The notes under the pieces: generated by a model
What the model saw: the letters and a program-made list of their open reading frames with translations, nothing else
The model's database searches: none
Told to the model about the DNA's origin: nothing
Assembly (NCBI RefSeq): GCF_018390635.1
Contig: NZ_JAHBGE010000057.1
Coordinates: 81,347-145,346 of the forward strand
Reading direction: 5' to 3'
Source: Ancylobacter lacus
Lineage (GTDB): Bacteria; Pseudomonadota; Alphaproteobacteria; Rhizobiales; Xanthobacteraceae
Length of the DNA: 64,000 nucleotides
Translations under genes and position numbers: made by a program
In this document: one piece after another, positions 57,228-64,000 of the stretch
Layout of the letters: every line of letters starts with the position of its first letter
Numbering within the stretch: position 1 is the first letter of the stretch

Positions 57228-58592
57228 ATGATCAGCGTGTTCGAGCTCTTCAAGATCGGCATCGGCCCCTCCTCCTCCCACACGGTGGGGCCGATGGCGG
57301 CGGCGTTCAGCTACGTCGAGCGGCTGGACCGCGCCGGCCTGCTCGGCGAGGTCGCGCGGGTCGAGGTGGCGCTGTTCGGCTCGCTCGCCTGGACCGGCAA
57401 GGGCCACGGCACCGACAAGGCGGTGATCCTCGGGCTCGCCGGCGAGCGGCCGCAGACGGTGGACCCCGACCGCGCCGACGCTCTGGTCGCCGAGGCCCGG
57501 CAGAGCCGCCGCCTCGCCCTGGGCGGGCGCCACGGCATCGGCTTCGACCCCGCCACCGACATCCTGTTCGACGGCGTCAGCGAGACCCCCAAGCACCCCA
57601 ACACCCTCGCCTTCCGCGCCTTCGACCGGCGCGGCGCGCTCATCGCCGAAGAACGCTGGTGCTCGATCGGCGGCGGCTTCGTGGTGCCGGAGGCCGAGGT
57701 CGGCCAGCCGGTGCGCAGCGACGACGCGGTGCTGCCCTTCCCCTTCCGCAACGCCCGCGAGCTGCTGGCGCGGGCGGAGGCGGCGGGGCTCTCCATCGCC
57801 GAGCTGATGGTCGCCAACGAGCACGCCCGCCGGCCCGCCGCCGAGGTGGAAGCCCATCTCGACCGCATCGTCGCGGCGATGATGTCCTGCGTCGACCGCG
57901 GCATCGCCACCACCGGGGAGCTGCCCGGCGGCCTCTCGGTCAAGCGCCGCGCCAAGGCCATCCGCGACCGGCTCATCGCCCGCAATGCCCCGACCCCGCA
58001 CGAGGTGATGGACTGGGTGAGCCTCTACGCCATCGCGGTGAACGAGGAGAACGCGGCGGGCGGGCGCGTGGTCACCGCCCCGACCAACGGCGCCGCCGGG
58101 GTGGTGCCGGCGACGCTGCGCTACTACCGCGACCACTGCCCCGGCGCGAACCGGGCGGGCATGCACCTGTTCCTGCTCACCGCCACCGCCATCGGCGCGC
58201 TGTTCAAGATGAACGCCTCGATCTCCGGCGCCGAGGTCGGCTGCCAGGGCGAGGTCGGGGTGGCCTGCTCGATGGCGGCGGCCGGGCTGGCGGCGGCGCT
58301 CGGCGCCAGCAACGAGCAGATCGAGAACGCCGCCGAGATCGGCATGGAGCACCATCTCGGCATGACCTGCGACCCCATCGGCGGGCTGGTGCAGGTGCCC
58401 TGCATCGAGCGCAACGCCTTCGGCGCCATCAGCGCGGTGAACGCCGCCTCGCTCGCCCTGCACGGCGACGGCACCCATGTGGTGTCGCTCGACAAGGTCA
58501 TCGTCACCATGCGCGAGACCGGCCGCGACATGGCCTCGAAATACAAGGAAACCTCGCTCGGCGGGCTCGCCGTGAACCTGCCCGAATGCTGA
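57228..58592 (+). CDS. sdaA: L-serine ammonia-lyase, iron-sulfur dependent
   Basis: 454-residue single-chain L-serine dehydratase converting serine to pyruvate and ammonia. The beta-type domain starts [20 protein letters not shown]. The catalytic alpha-type domain has [20 protein letters not shown], and the cysteines for the oxygen-labile 4Fe-4S cluster lie in [36 protein letters not shown]. Position after soxBDAG suggests that glycine plus the methylene group from sarcosine is turned by GlyA to serine and then to pyruvate. Confidence 0.95.
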   Translation: MISVFELFKIGIGPSSSHTVGPMAAAFSYVERLDRAGLLGEVARVEVALFGSLAWTGKGHGTDKAVILGLAGERPQTVDPDRADALVAEARQSRRLALGGRHGIGFDPATDILFDGVSETPKHPNTLAFRAFDRRGALIAEERWCSIGGGFVVPEAEVGQPVRSDDAVLPFPFRNARELLARAEAAGLSIAELMVANEHARRPAAEVEAHLDRIVAAMMSCVDRGIATTGELPGGLSVKRRAKAIRDRLIARNAPTPHEVMDWVSLYAIAVNEENAAGGRVVTAPTNGAAGVVPATLRYYRDHCPGANRAGMHLFLLTATAIGALFKMNASISGAEVGCQGEVGVACSMAAAGLAAALGASNEQIENAAEIGMEHHLGMTCDPIGGLVQVPCIERNAFGAISAVNAASLALHGDGTHVVSLDKVIVTMRETGRDMASKYKETSLGGLAVNLPEC

Positions 58593-58675
58593 AGCGCCCC
58601 ATGTCCCCAGACGGGGCGGCATCGACCTTGCTACCGGACCCGGCAGATTTGCTATGCTACGGGCCGGAGTATGGA

Positions 58676-59740
58676 ATGAACCAGCAGCGCCCCCCTCTTC
58701 CCGCCACCGCCCCCGGAGGCGCGCGCCCGGCCGCCGCCAGCGCGCCGGCGCTGAATGTCGGCTTCCTGCTGACCGACAATTTCACCCTGTCCGCCTTCTC
58801 GCTGTTCGTCGACCATCTGCGCCTCGCCGCCGACGAGGGCGACCGCTCCCGCCCCATACTGGCGCGCTGGCAGGTGATGTCGTCCAGCGCCGAGCCGGTG
58901 CGGGCGAGCTGCGGCGTCACCGTCTCGCCCACCGCGCCGCTCACCGAGCCCACCGCCTTCCACTACATCGTGGTCATCGGCGGGCTGCTGCATGGCGGGC
59001 CGCAGCTCGACGAAGCGACCATCGGCTATCTCAAGCGCGCCGCGCGGGCGGGCGTGCCGCTGGTGGGCATCTGCACCGGCAGCTTCGTGCTGGCCCGCGC
59101 CGGGCTGATGACCGGGCGGCGCTGCTGCGTCTCCTGGTACCACTACCAGGATTTCCTCGACGAATTCCCCCACCACACCCCGGTCGCCGACCGGCTCTAT
59201 GTGATCGACGGCGACCGCATCACCTGCGCCGGCGGCGGCGGGGCGGCGGACCTCGCCACCGCGCTGGTGGAAAAGCACATCGGCCGGGCGGTGGCGCAGA
59301 AGAGCCGCCACGTCATGATGCTGGACCGGGTGCGGCCGGGCAGCGAGGCCCAGCCGCACCCGCCCATCGTCGATCTCGTCGCCGACGACCGGGTGCGCCG
59401 GGCGCTGATCCTGATGGAGCAGCACATCGCCGATCCCCTGCCGATCGCCGACATCGCCCGCCGGCTGCAGCTCTCCACCCGGCAGCTCGAACGGCTGTTC
59501 CAGTCGGTGATGGGCCAGCGCCCGGCGGAGTTCTACCGCCGCATCCGGCTGCGCTATGCCCGCTTCCTGCTGGACACCACCGCCCGCTCGGTGACGGACA
59601 TCGCGCTCGAAGCCGGCTTTTCCGACTGTGCGCATTTCTCCCGCCAGTTCAAGGCGCTGCACGGCTTCACCCCGTCCGACGCCCGCGCCACCAGCCCGGC
59701 GGCGGCGCAGACCCAGGCCGCGCAGCGGCTATTTGAGTAA
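58676..59740 (+). CDS. GlxA-type AraC regulator (GATase1-like plus HTH)
   Basis: 354-residue regulator. Residues about 28-200 form a class I amidotransferase-like (DJ-1/PfpI) sensor domain: NVGFLLTDNFTLSAFSLFVD, and VPLVGICTGSFVLARAGLMT with the nucleophile-elbow Cys position. Residues about 245-340 are the double HTH of AraC: LPIADIARRLQLSTRQLERL and FSDCAHFSRQFKALHGFTPS. GbdR, CdhR and SouR, which control glycine betaine, carnitine and sarcosine genes, share this architecture; location beside sox and gbcA supports such a role. GGAG 8 bases ahead supports ATG 58676. Its last codons are part of a 25-bp tandem repeat. Confidence 0.88.
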   Translation: MNQQRPPLPATAPGGARPAAASAPALNVGFLLTDNFTLSAFSLFVDHLRLAADEGDRSRPILARWQVMSSSAEPVRASCGVTVSPTAPLTEPTAFHYIVVIGGLLHGGPQLDEATIGYLKRAARAGVPLVGICTGSFVLARAGLMTGRRCCVSWYHYQDFLDEFPHHTPVADRLYVIDGDRITCAGGGGAADLATALVEKHIGRAVAQKSRHVMMLDRVRPGSEAQPHPPIVDLVADDRVRRALILMEQHIADPLPIADIARRLQLSTRQLERLFQSVMGQRPAEFYRRIRLRYARFLLDTTARSVTDIALEAGFSDCAHFSRQFKALHGFTPSDARATSPAAAQTQAAQRLFE

Positions 59741-59792
59741 CACCGCGCAGCGGCTCTTCGAATAACACGGCGCGGCGGCTGTTCGAGTAGCC
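59718..59792 (+). repeat. Three tandem 25-bp copies spanning the AraC gene 3' end
   Basis: Copies at 59718-59742, 59743-59767 and 59768-59792. The core GCAGCGGCT(A/C)TT(T/C)GA(G/A)TAA is shared by copies 1 and 2; copy 3 is more diverged and ends with TAG. The first copy encodes the final AAQRLFE and stop codon. Because 25 is not a multiple of three the later copies are not extra codons. Confidence 0.9.
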
Positions 59793-59841
59793 GGGCGCAT
59801 CCGTGGTTGCGGCCCCGGCCGGGGCGCCCGCCACCCCGCTC

Positions 59842-60582
59842 TCAGCGGATCTCGACATGGACATAGTCGCCGGTCACCGCCACGTGGCGGGTGGCGGCGG
59901 GCTCGTTCGGCCGGGTGGCATCCACCATCGCCGCCCGCGCCTCCACCCGCCAGGCCAGCGGCGCGGTGCCGGCGAAGCGCAGGGCGGCGTCGATGGCCCG
60001 CCCGGCGACCTCGACGCTGCCGGCGGTGGCCTCCAGCGCCTCGTCATAGCGCAGCCGCAGCGCGTCGCCGGCGAAGCGGGCGCGGGCGGCGGAGCCCGCC
60101 AGCTCGAGGTCGAACGCCCCGGCCTCCACCTCCACCGCGCCGAAGCGGCCCTCCAGCCGCGCCGAGGCCGCCGGCAGGCCGATGCGCACATCCACCCCGG
60201 CGGGCAGGTCGGCGTGCAGTTCCACCGTGCAGTCGCGGACCCAGAGGAATCGCGGCGCGCTGACCACCACCCGCAGGACATCGCCCTCCACCTGCAGGCG
60301 GCTGGCGGTCTCGCAGGGCTCGTGGAACCAGCTCGAATACCACCCGCCGAACCAGCCGTCGCGCCGCGCCACGATCTGCGCCCCTGTGGGCGCGCCCTCC
60401 CGGGCGGACAGCACGAGGCGGGCGGCATCGCCCGATATCTCCACCCGCCGCACGGCGGACAGGTCGGGCAGGCTGTCGGCGCGGGCGGCGGCGAACGGCA
60501 CGGGCACGCCCAGCAGCACCGACAGGACCATCAGGCAGCGGGCGGCGCGGGGCAGGCGGGGAATGGGCATCGGGCGGGTCAC
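59842..60582 (-). CDS. Exported beta-helix-like protein of unknown function
   Basis: 246-residue protein with a signal peptide (RCLMVLSVLLGVPVPFAAAR then ADS). The mature part is rich in short beta strands (LRVVVSAPRFLWVRDCTVEL; GVDVRIGLPAASARLEGRFG; VEVEAGAFDLELAGSAARAR), a pattern similar to DUF4097/DUF2807-type auto-adhesive beta-helix proteins. Two cysteines (HEPCETASR and RDCTVEL) could form a disulfide. GTG 60582 is chosen because GGAG is 9 bases ahead; an ATG four codons later lacks a site. It is divergent from a membrane AraC gene 135 bases away, which may be its regulator. Confidence 0.7.
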   Translation of the reverse strand: MTRPMPIPRLPRAARCLMVLSVLLGVPVPFAAARADSLPDLSAVRRVEISGDAARLVLSAREGAPTGAQIVARRDGWFGGWYSSWFHEPCETASRLQVEGDVLRVVVSAPRFLWVRDCTVELHADLPAGVDVRIGLPAASARLEGRFGAVEVEAGAFDLELAGSAARARFAGDALRLRYDEALEATAGSVEVAGRAIDAALRFAGTAPLAWRVEARAAMVDATRPNEPAATRHVAVTGDYVHVEIR

Positions 60583-60717
60583 GGCGGCGGTCTCCGGTTG
60601 GGAAAGCCGCAGCAGGCCCGCCACCGCCGCCGGCCGCGACCTGAAACGCGATCGAGGTCGACCTGCCCCGCGATTCGGGTCACATCTGCCGCCGTCACCC
60701 CGTGCTGCGCTCCCCCG

Positions 60718-61803
60718 ATGATCTTCGTTCCGCTGCCCTTCGTGGTCTCCCTCCTGCTGCTCCTGCTGCTGGCGCGCAGCGCGCGCGGCGGCGGCGGCGC
60801 GGGCCGCCACCACGTGCTGTTCCTCGCCCTGCTCGCGGGCTACGCCCTGCAATCGGTGCTGGTGGGGCTGAACTGGGGTTACGGGATGCGTGTGGTGCTG
60901 CCGGTGCAGGCGGTGACGGCGAGCCTGCTGGCGCCGCTGGCCTTCCTCGCCTTCCGCAGCCTCACCGAGCCCGAGACGGCGGGGCCGGCGGGCGGGCCGG
61001 CGGTCTGGCGGTGGCGCGACCTGCTGCACCTGCCGGCGCCGCTCGCGGTGGCCGGGCTGTTCCTGGTCGACACCGGGCCGGTGGGGCCGGCCATCGTCGC
61101 GCTGTTCCTCGGCTATGGCCTGGCGCTGCTCTGGCTGGCGCGGCTGGGGCCGGACGGGCTGGTGGCGGCGCGGCTGGACGGGGCGGTGCGCTCCTACCGC
61201 GCGCTGGTGGTGACGGGCGGCGCGCTCATCGCCTCGGCGCTGATGGATGTGGCGATCAGCCTCGACCTCGATCTCGCCGGCGGCCGCCACGCCCCGGCGG
61301 TGGTGACGCTCGGCAATGTGCTGGCGCTGCTGCTGCTCGGGGCCGCAGCGGCCGCCGCCGAATCGGGCGCGGCGGAGGAGGCGATGGCGGAGGCGGAAGC
61401 CGCGCCCGGGGCCGGCACGCTGGCGCCCGCCGCCTCGGCGGAGGCCCCGGCCGCCGCCCCGGCCGGCGAGGACCACGCCCTCGCCGCCGCCGCCGACGCG
61501 CTGATGCTCCGCACCCGGCTCTACGCCGATGGCGAGCTTAATCTCGGCCGGCTGGCGCGGCGGCTGGGGCGGCCGGCCCGGCAGGTCTCGCAGGCCATCA
61601 ACCGCGTCCACGGCCTGTCCGTGTCGCATTTCGTCAATGGCTACCGGGTGCGCGAGGCCTGCCGGCTGCTGGAGACGACCGATCTGCCGGTCACCCGGGT
61701 GATGCTGGAGGCGGGTTTTCTCACCAAATCCAACTTCAACCGCGCGTTTCAGCGCGTCACCGGCGCCAGCCCCTCGGCCTGGCGGCAGAAGGCGCGGGGC
61801 TGA
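60718..61803 (+). CDS. Membrane-anchored AraC-family regulator
   Basis: 361-residue protein. Residues 1-230 contain about six or seven hydrophobic helices (FVVSLLLLLLLARSARGGGG; VLFLALLAGYALQSVLVGLN; LGNVLALLLLGAAAAAAESG). An acidic Ala-rich linker follows, then a C-terminal AraC HTH domain (LGRLARRLGRPARQVSQAIN and FLTKSNFNRAFQRVTGASPS). Several proteobacterial regulators have this layout of 7-TM sensor fused to AraC HTH. It may sense a membrane or periplasmic signal and control the divergent exported protein. No ribosome-binding site is obvious before ATG 60718. Confidence 0.8.
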   Translation: MIFVPLPFVVSLLLLLLLARSARGGGGAGRHHVLFLALLAGYALQSVLVGLNWGYGMRVVLPVQAVTASLLAPLAFLAFRSLTEPETAGPAGGPAVWRWRDLLHLPAPLAVAGLFLVDTGPVGPAIVALFLGYGLALLWLARLGPDGLVAARLDGAVRSYRALVVTGGALIASALMDVAISLDLDLAGGRHAPAVVTLGNVLALLLLGAAAAAAESGAAEEAMAEAEAAPGAGTLAPAASAEAPAAAPAGEDHALAAAADALMLRTRLYADGELNLGRLARRLGRPARQVSQAINRVHGLSVSHFVNGYRVREACRLLETTDLPVTRVMLEAGFLTKSNFNRAFQRVTGASPSAWRQKARG

Positions 61804-61809
61804 GCGGGC

Positions 61810-62247
61810 TCACAGCCCGCTCGCCACCAGCAGCGCGCCGCCGCCGATGAGCGCCACCCCGAGCCAGCCCACGGCGGTGAGCCGCTCGCCGAGGAACAGC
61901 GCCGCGAAGATCGCCACCAGCACCACGCTGAGCTTGTCGATGGGGGCGACGCGCGAGGCCTCGCCGAGCTGCAGCGCGCGGAAATAGCAGAGCCACGAGG
62001 CCCCCGTCGCCAGTCCCGACAGCACGAGGAACAGCACCGCGCGCGGCGCCAGCGTGGCGAGCCCCTGCCAGCCCCCGGTCAGCGTCAGCATCGCCGCGAG
62101 GGTGACGAGGATCACCACCGTGCGCACGAAGGTGGCGAAGTCGGAGCCGACCCCGGTGACGCCGACCTTGGCGAAGATGGCGGTGAGCGCGGCGAAGGCG
62201 GCGGAGAGCAGCGCCCAGAGCTGCCAGCTGGCGAAAAGCGGCTTCAT
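61810..62247 (-). CDS. Half-size EamA/DMT transporter
   Basis: 145-residue inner-membrane protein with five predicted helices and a single EamA repeat (WALLSAAFAALTAIFAKVGV, ATGASWLCYFRALQLGEASR, VVLVAIFAALFLGERLTAVG). Single-repeat EamA proteins of about 140 residues are a known full-length type that works as a dimer, so this is not a fragment. Substrate unknown. It ends six bases from the convergent AraC stop. Confidence 0.85.
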   Translation of the reverse strand: MKPLFASWQLWALLSAAFAALTAIFAKVGVTGVGSDFATFVRTVVILVTLAAMLTLTGGWQGLATLAPRAVLFLVLSGLATGASWLCYFRALQLGEASRVAPIDKLSVVLVAIFAALFLGERLTAVGWLGVALIGGGALLVASGL

Positions 62248-62431
62248 CGGAGGTCCGTGACGGCGGGCGGGAAGGGAGCGGCGGGAGGGGGTGGCGGCAG
62301 CCTCCGCCGCCCGCGCCCATCATCCTGCCACGGCGGCGGCGGTCGGGCGAGCGCGGCGGCGGGCGACACGCCGCCCGCGGCATCGCCCCGGCCTGCCTCG
62401 CGGTGCGGCATGCCCATGGATGCGCCGCAAA

Positions 62432-62458
62432 TGTCGCCCACATGAAAGGACGCGTCGC
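62432..62458 (+). promoter_or_regulatory. Direct repeat upstream of gbcA
   Basis: TGTCGC at 62432 and CGTCGC at 62453 are exactly 21 bases (two helical turns) apart, 105 bases before gbcA. The spacing and the recurrence upstream of soxB fit an AraC-family binding site. The rest of the 312-base gap shows no gene. Confidence 0.4.
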
Positions 62459-62559
62459 ATCCGTTAAAGTCGGCGGCGCGGTTTGGTCGAACAATTCCAG
62501 AAGACGCGCGACGGCCCGACGGGAACACGGGCACCGCAAACGCGCGAGGGAGATCCGCG

Positions 62560-63831
62560 ATGCTCGACATGACCCACACGCCCCTCAAGGCGCTGGTCGC
62601 CCGCCGCAAGCCGGGCTTCAGCCTCGAAGCGCCGTTCTACACCAGCCCCGAGATTTTCGAGGCCGACCTCGACATCATCTTCGGCCGGCACTGGATCTTC
62701 GTCGGCGTCGAGCCCGATATCCCGGAGCCGGGCGACGCCATGTCGCTCGACATCGGCAAGAGCTCCATCATCGTCACCCGCGACGACGACAATGAGGTCC
62801 GCGCCTTCCACAATGTCTGCCGCCACCGCGGCGCGCGGCTGCTGCTCGACTACAAGACCACGGTGGGCAATCTCGTCTGCCGCTACCATTCCTGGACCTA
62901 TGGCCTCGATGGCAAGCTGCTCCACGCCGAGCACATGGGCACCGATTTCGACAAGGCCTGCCACGGGCTGAAGCCGGTGCACGTGCGCTCGCTGGAAGGG
63001 CTGATCTTCATCTGCCTCGCCGACGAGCCGCCGGCGGACTTCGACGTCATGGCCGCCAAGATGGCGCCCTATCTCGCCCCGCACGACCTGCGCAACGCCA
63101 AGGTCGCGTTCGAGAAGGACATCATCGAGCCGGGCAACTGGAAGCTCACCATGGAGAACAACCGCGAGTGCTACCACTGCGCGGGCAACCATCCCGAGCT
63201 GACCGTGCCGCTCTTCGCCTATGGCTTCGGCTTCGCGCCCGAGGAGCTCGACGAGCACGAGCGCCAGGAAGCGGAGAACTACGGCAAGCTGCTGAAGGCC
63301 AGCCACCGCGAGTGGGAGAGCTGCGGCTTCCCCTCCACCATGATGGAACACCTCGACGACATGGTGACCGGCTTCCGCACCGAGCGCCTGCCGCTGGCCG
63401 GCGACGGCGAGAGCCACACCGCCGACACCCGCGCCGCCTGCAAGAAGCTGCTCGGCAAGATCAACGACCCCAAGCACGGCGCGCTGCACTTCTGGACCCA
63501 GCCGAATTCCTGGCACCACTTCATGTCGGACCACGCCGTGGTGTTCTCGGTGCTGCCGCTCGATGCCGAGCGCTCGCTGCTGCGCACCAAGTGGCTGGTC
63601 CACAAGGACGCGGTGGAAGGCGTGGATTACGACCTCGAGAACCTCACCGGGGTGTGGGACGCCACCAACGACCAGGATTCGACGCTGGTCGGCTACTGCC
63701 AGGAAGGCGCGCGCAGCCCGGCCTATGAGCCCGGCCCCTACTCGCCCCACACCGAGATGCTCGTGGACAAGTTCTGCAACTGGTACATCAAGCGCATGGA
63801 CGCCCACCTCTCCGGCCGCGGCGACGACTGA
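62560..63831 (+). CDS. gbcA: Glycine betaine monooxygenase, Rieske oxygenase subunit
   Basis: 423-residue ring-hydroxylating-type oxygenase alpha subunit, best fitting GbcA, which demethylates glycine betaine to dimethylglycine and formaldehyde. The Rieske cluster ligands are in CRHRGARLL and CRYHSWTYG (C-x-H...C-x2-H, about residues 87-109). The mononuclear iron site is in NWKLTMENNRECYHCAGNHP. GAGGGAG precedes the ATG. The electron-supplying GbcB is not in the window and may lie downstream. Stachydrine or carnitine oxygenases are related alternatives; the nearby sarcosine oxidase favours betaine. Bases 63832-64000 show nothing recognisable. Confidence 0.88.
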   Translation: MLDMTHTPLKALVARRKPGFSLEAPFYTSPEIFEADLDIIFGRHWIFVGVEPDIPEPGDAMSLDIGKSSIIVTRDDDNEVRAFHNVCRHRGARLLLDYKTTVGNLVCRYHSWTYGLDGKLLHAEHMGTDFDKACHGLKPVHVRSLEGLIFICLADEPPADFDVMAAKMAPYLAPHDLRNAKVAFEKDIIEPGNWKLTMENNRECYHCAGNHPELTVPLFAYGFGFAPEELDEHERQEAENYGKLLKASHREWESCGFPSTMMEHLDDMVTGFRTERLPLAGDGESHTADTRAACKKLLGKINDPKHGALHFWTQPNSWHHFMSDHAVVFSVLPLDAERSLLRTKWLVHKDAVEGVDYDLENLTGVWDATNDQDSTLVGYCQEGARSPAYEPGPYSPHTEMLVDKFCNWYIKRMDAHLSGRGDD

Positions 63832-64000
63832 GCCGCCGCCGCCTTCCGACACGACCGGCCGTCCTCCGGCCGCCTTCGGGCGGCGCGGGGGACGCGTCGT
63901 CTTGTGGCGCCGCCATAATGCCGGCAGGGTCGAGCCCGCCCACGCCGCGCCGGCCCGAGACGTTGCCCAAACCTGCCGCCAAACCTGCCCCCAAGACCTG

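Noticed and set aside
59842..61629. 595-residue minus-strand frame across the AraC gene
   Set aside because: The part beyond 60582 is antisense to the membrane AraC protein, whose HTH and hydrophobic helices are convincing. Long antisense frames are common in DNA this GC-rich.
63788..63994. 68-codon minus-strand frame at the right end
   Set aside because: It is rich in Gly and Arg with no conserved segment, and overlaps the 3' end of gbcA.

Overview
The window is GC-rich (roughly two thirds G+C) chromosomal DNA with short intergenic gaps and many overlapping stop/start codons. A BA14K-family protein, an OxlT/Frc/Oxc oxalate cluster, a PanE2-type gene, a putative serC leader RNA and a glycine betaine/sarcosine pathway point to an alphaproteobacterium of the order Hyphomicrobiales, probably Xanthobacteraceae-like; this placement is inference from gene content. 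I see no rRNA, tRNA, insertion sequence, prophage or CRISPR array.

Left flank (1-9.9 kb): housekeeping and miscellaneous genes: a truncated FAH-family hydrolase, radC-map, a tandem GNAT protein, a PLP aminotransferase coupled to a LprI-like exported protein, a KDG kinase, a CDF metal exporter, an MltB-type transglycosylase and a Nudix hydrolase.

Central island (10.0-30.9 kb): a nearly complete oxalate system. Two OxlT-type antiporters, two FCD-type GntR regulators, oxalyl-CoA decarboxylase (oxc), two formyl-CoA:oxalate CoA-transferases (frc) separated by a stand-alone PAS protein, an IclR regulator, gcl-hyi-glxR (glyoxylate to glycerate), a PanE2-like oxalyl-CoA reductase candidate, an FAH-family protein and a second-function candidate sucCD. 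Oxalate is taken up by OxlT and activated by Frc. It is then either decarboxylated by Oxc to formyl-CoA (energy) or reduced by PanE2 to glyoxylate, which Gcl and GlxR assimilate. A 15-bp dyad, GGTAT-N5-ATRCC or a close relative, occurs in front of both transporters, both GntR genes, panE2 and an unannotated 42-residue hydrophobic ORF at 30.7 kb. It looks like a shared operator and is the most interesting finding here.

Middle (31-51.6 kb): a proline-rich single-TM protein, purA, a VOC protein, a TPR protein with seven near-identical 47-residue repeats, two acetyltransferase/transporter genes, a small K+-channel-like protein with an altered filter, puuE, eda, a secreted protein with a C-terminal Ivy lysozyme-inhibitor motif, serC-serA with a candidate leader RNA, a BA14K protein, a GT4 glycosyltransferase and a DUF533 protein.

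Right flank (52-63.8 kb): a methylamine catabolism block. soxBDAG (sarcosine oxidase), sdaA (serine dehydratase), a GlxA/GbdR-like AraC regulator and gbcA (glycine betaine monooxygenase oxygenase) together suggest conversion of glycine betaine through sarcosine and glycine/serine to pyruvate. The dimethylglycine step and the GbcB reductase are not in the window. Repeated TGTCGC elements upstream of soxB and gbcA may be regulator sites.
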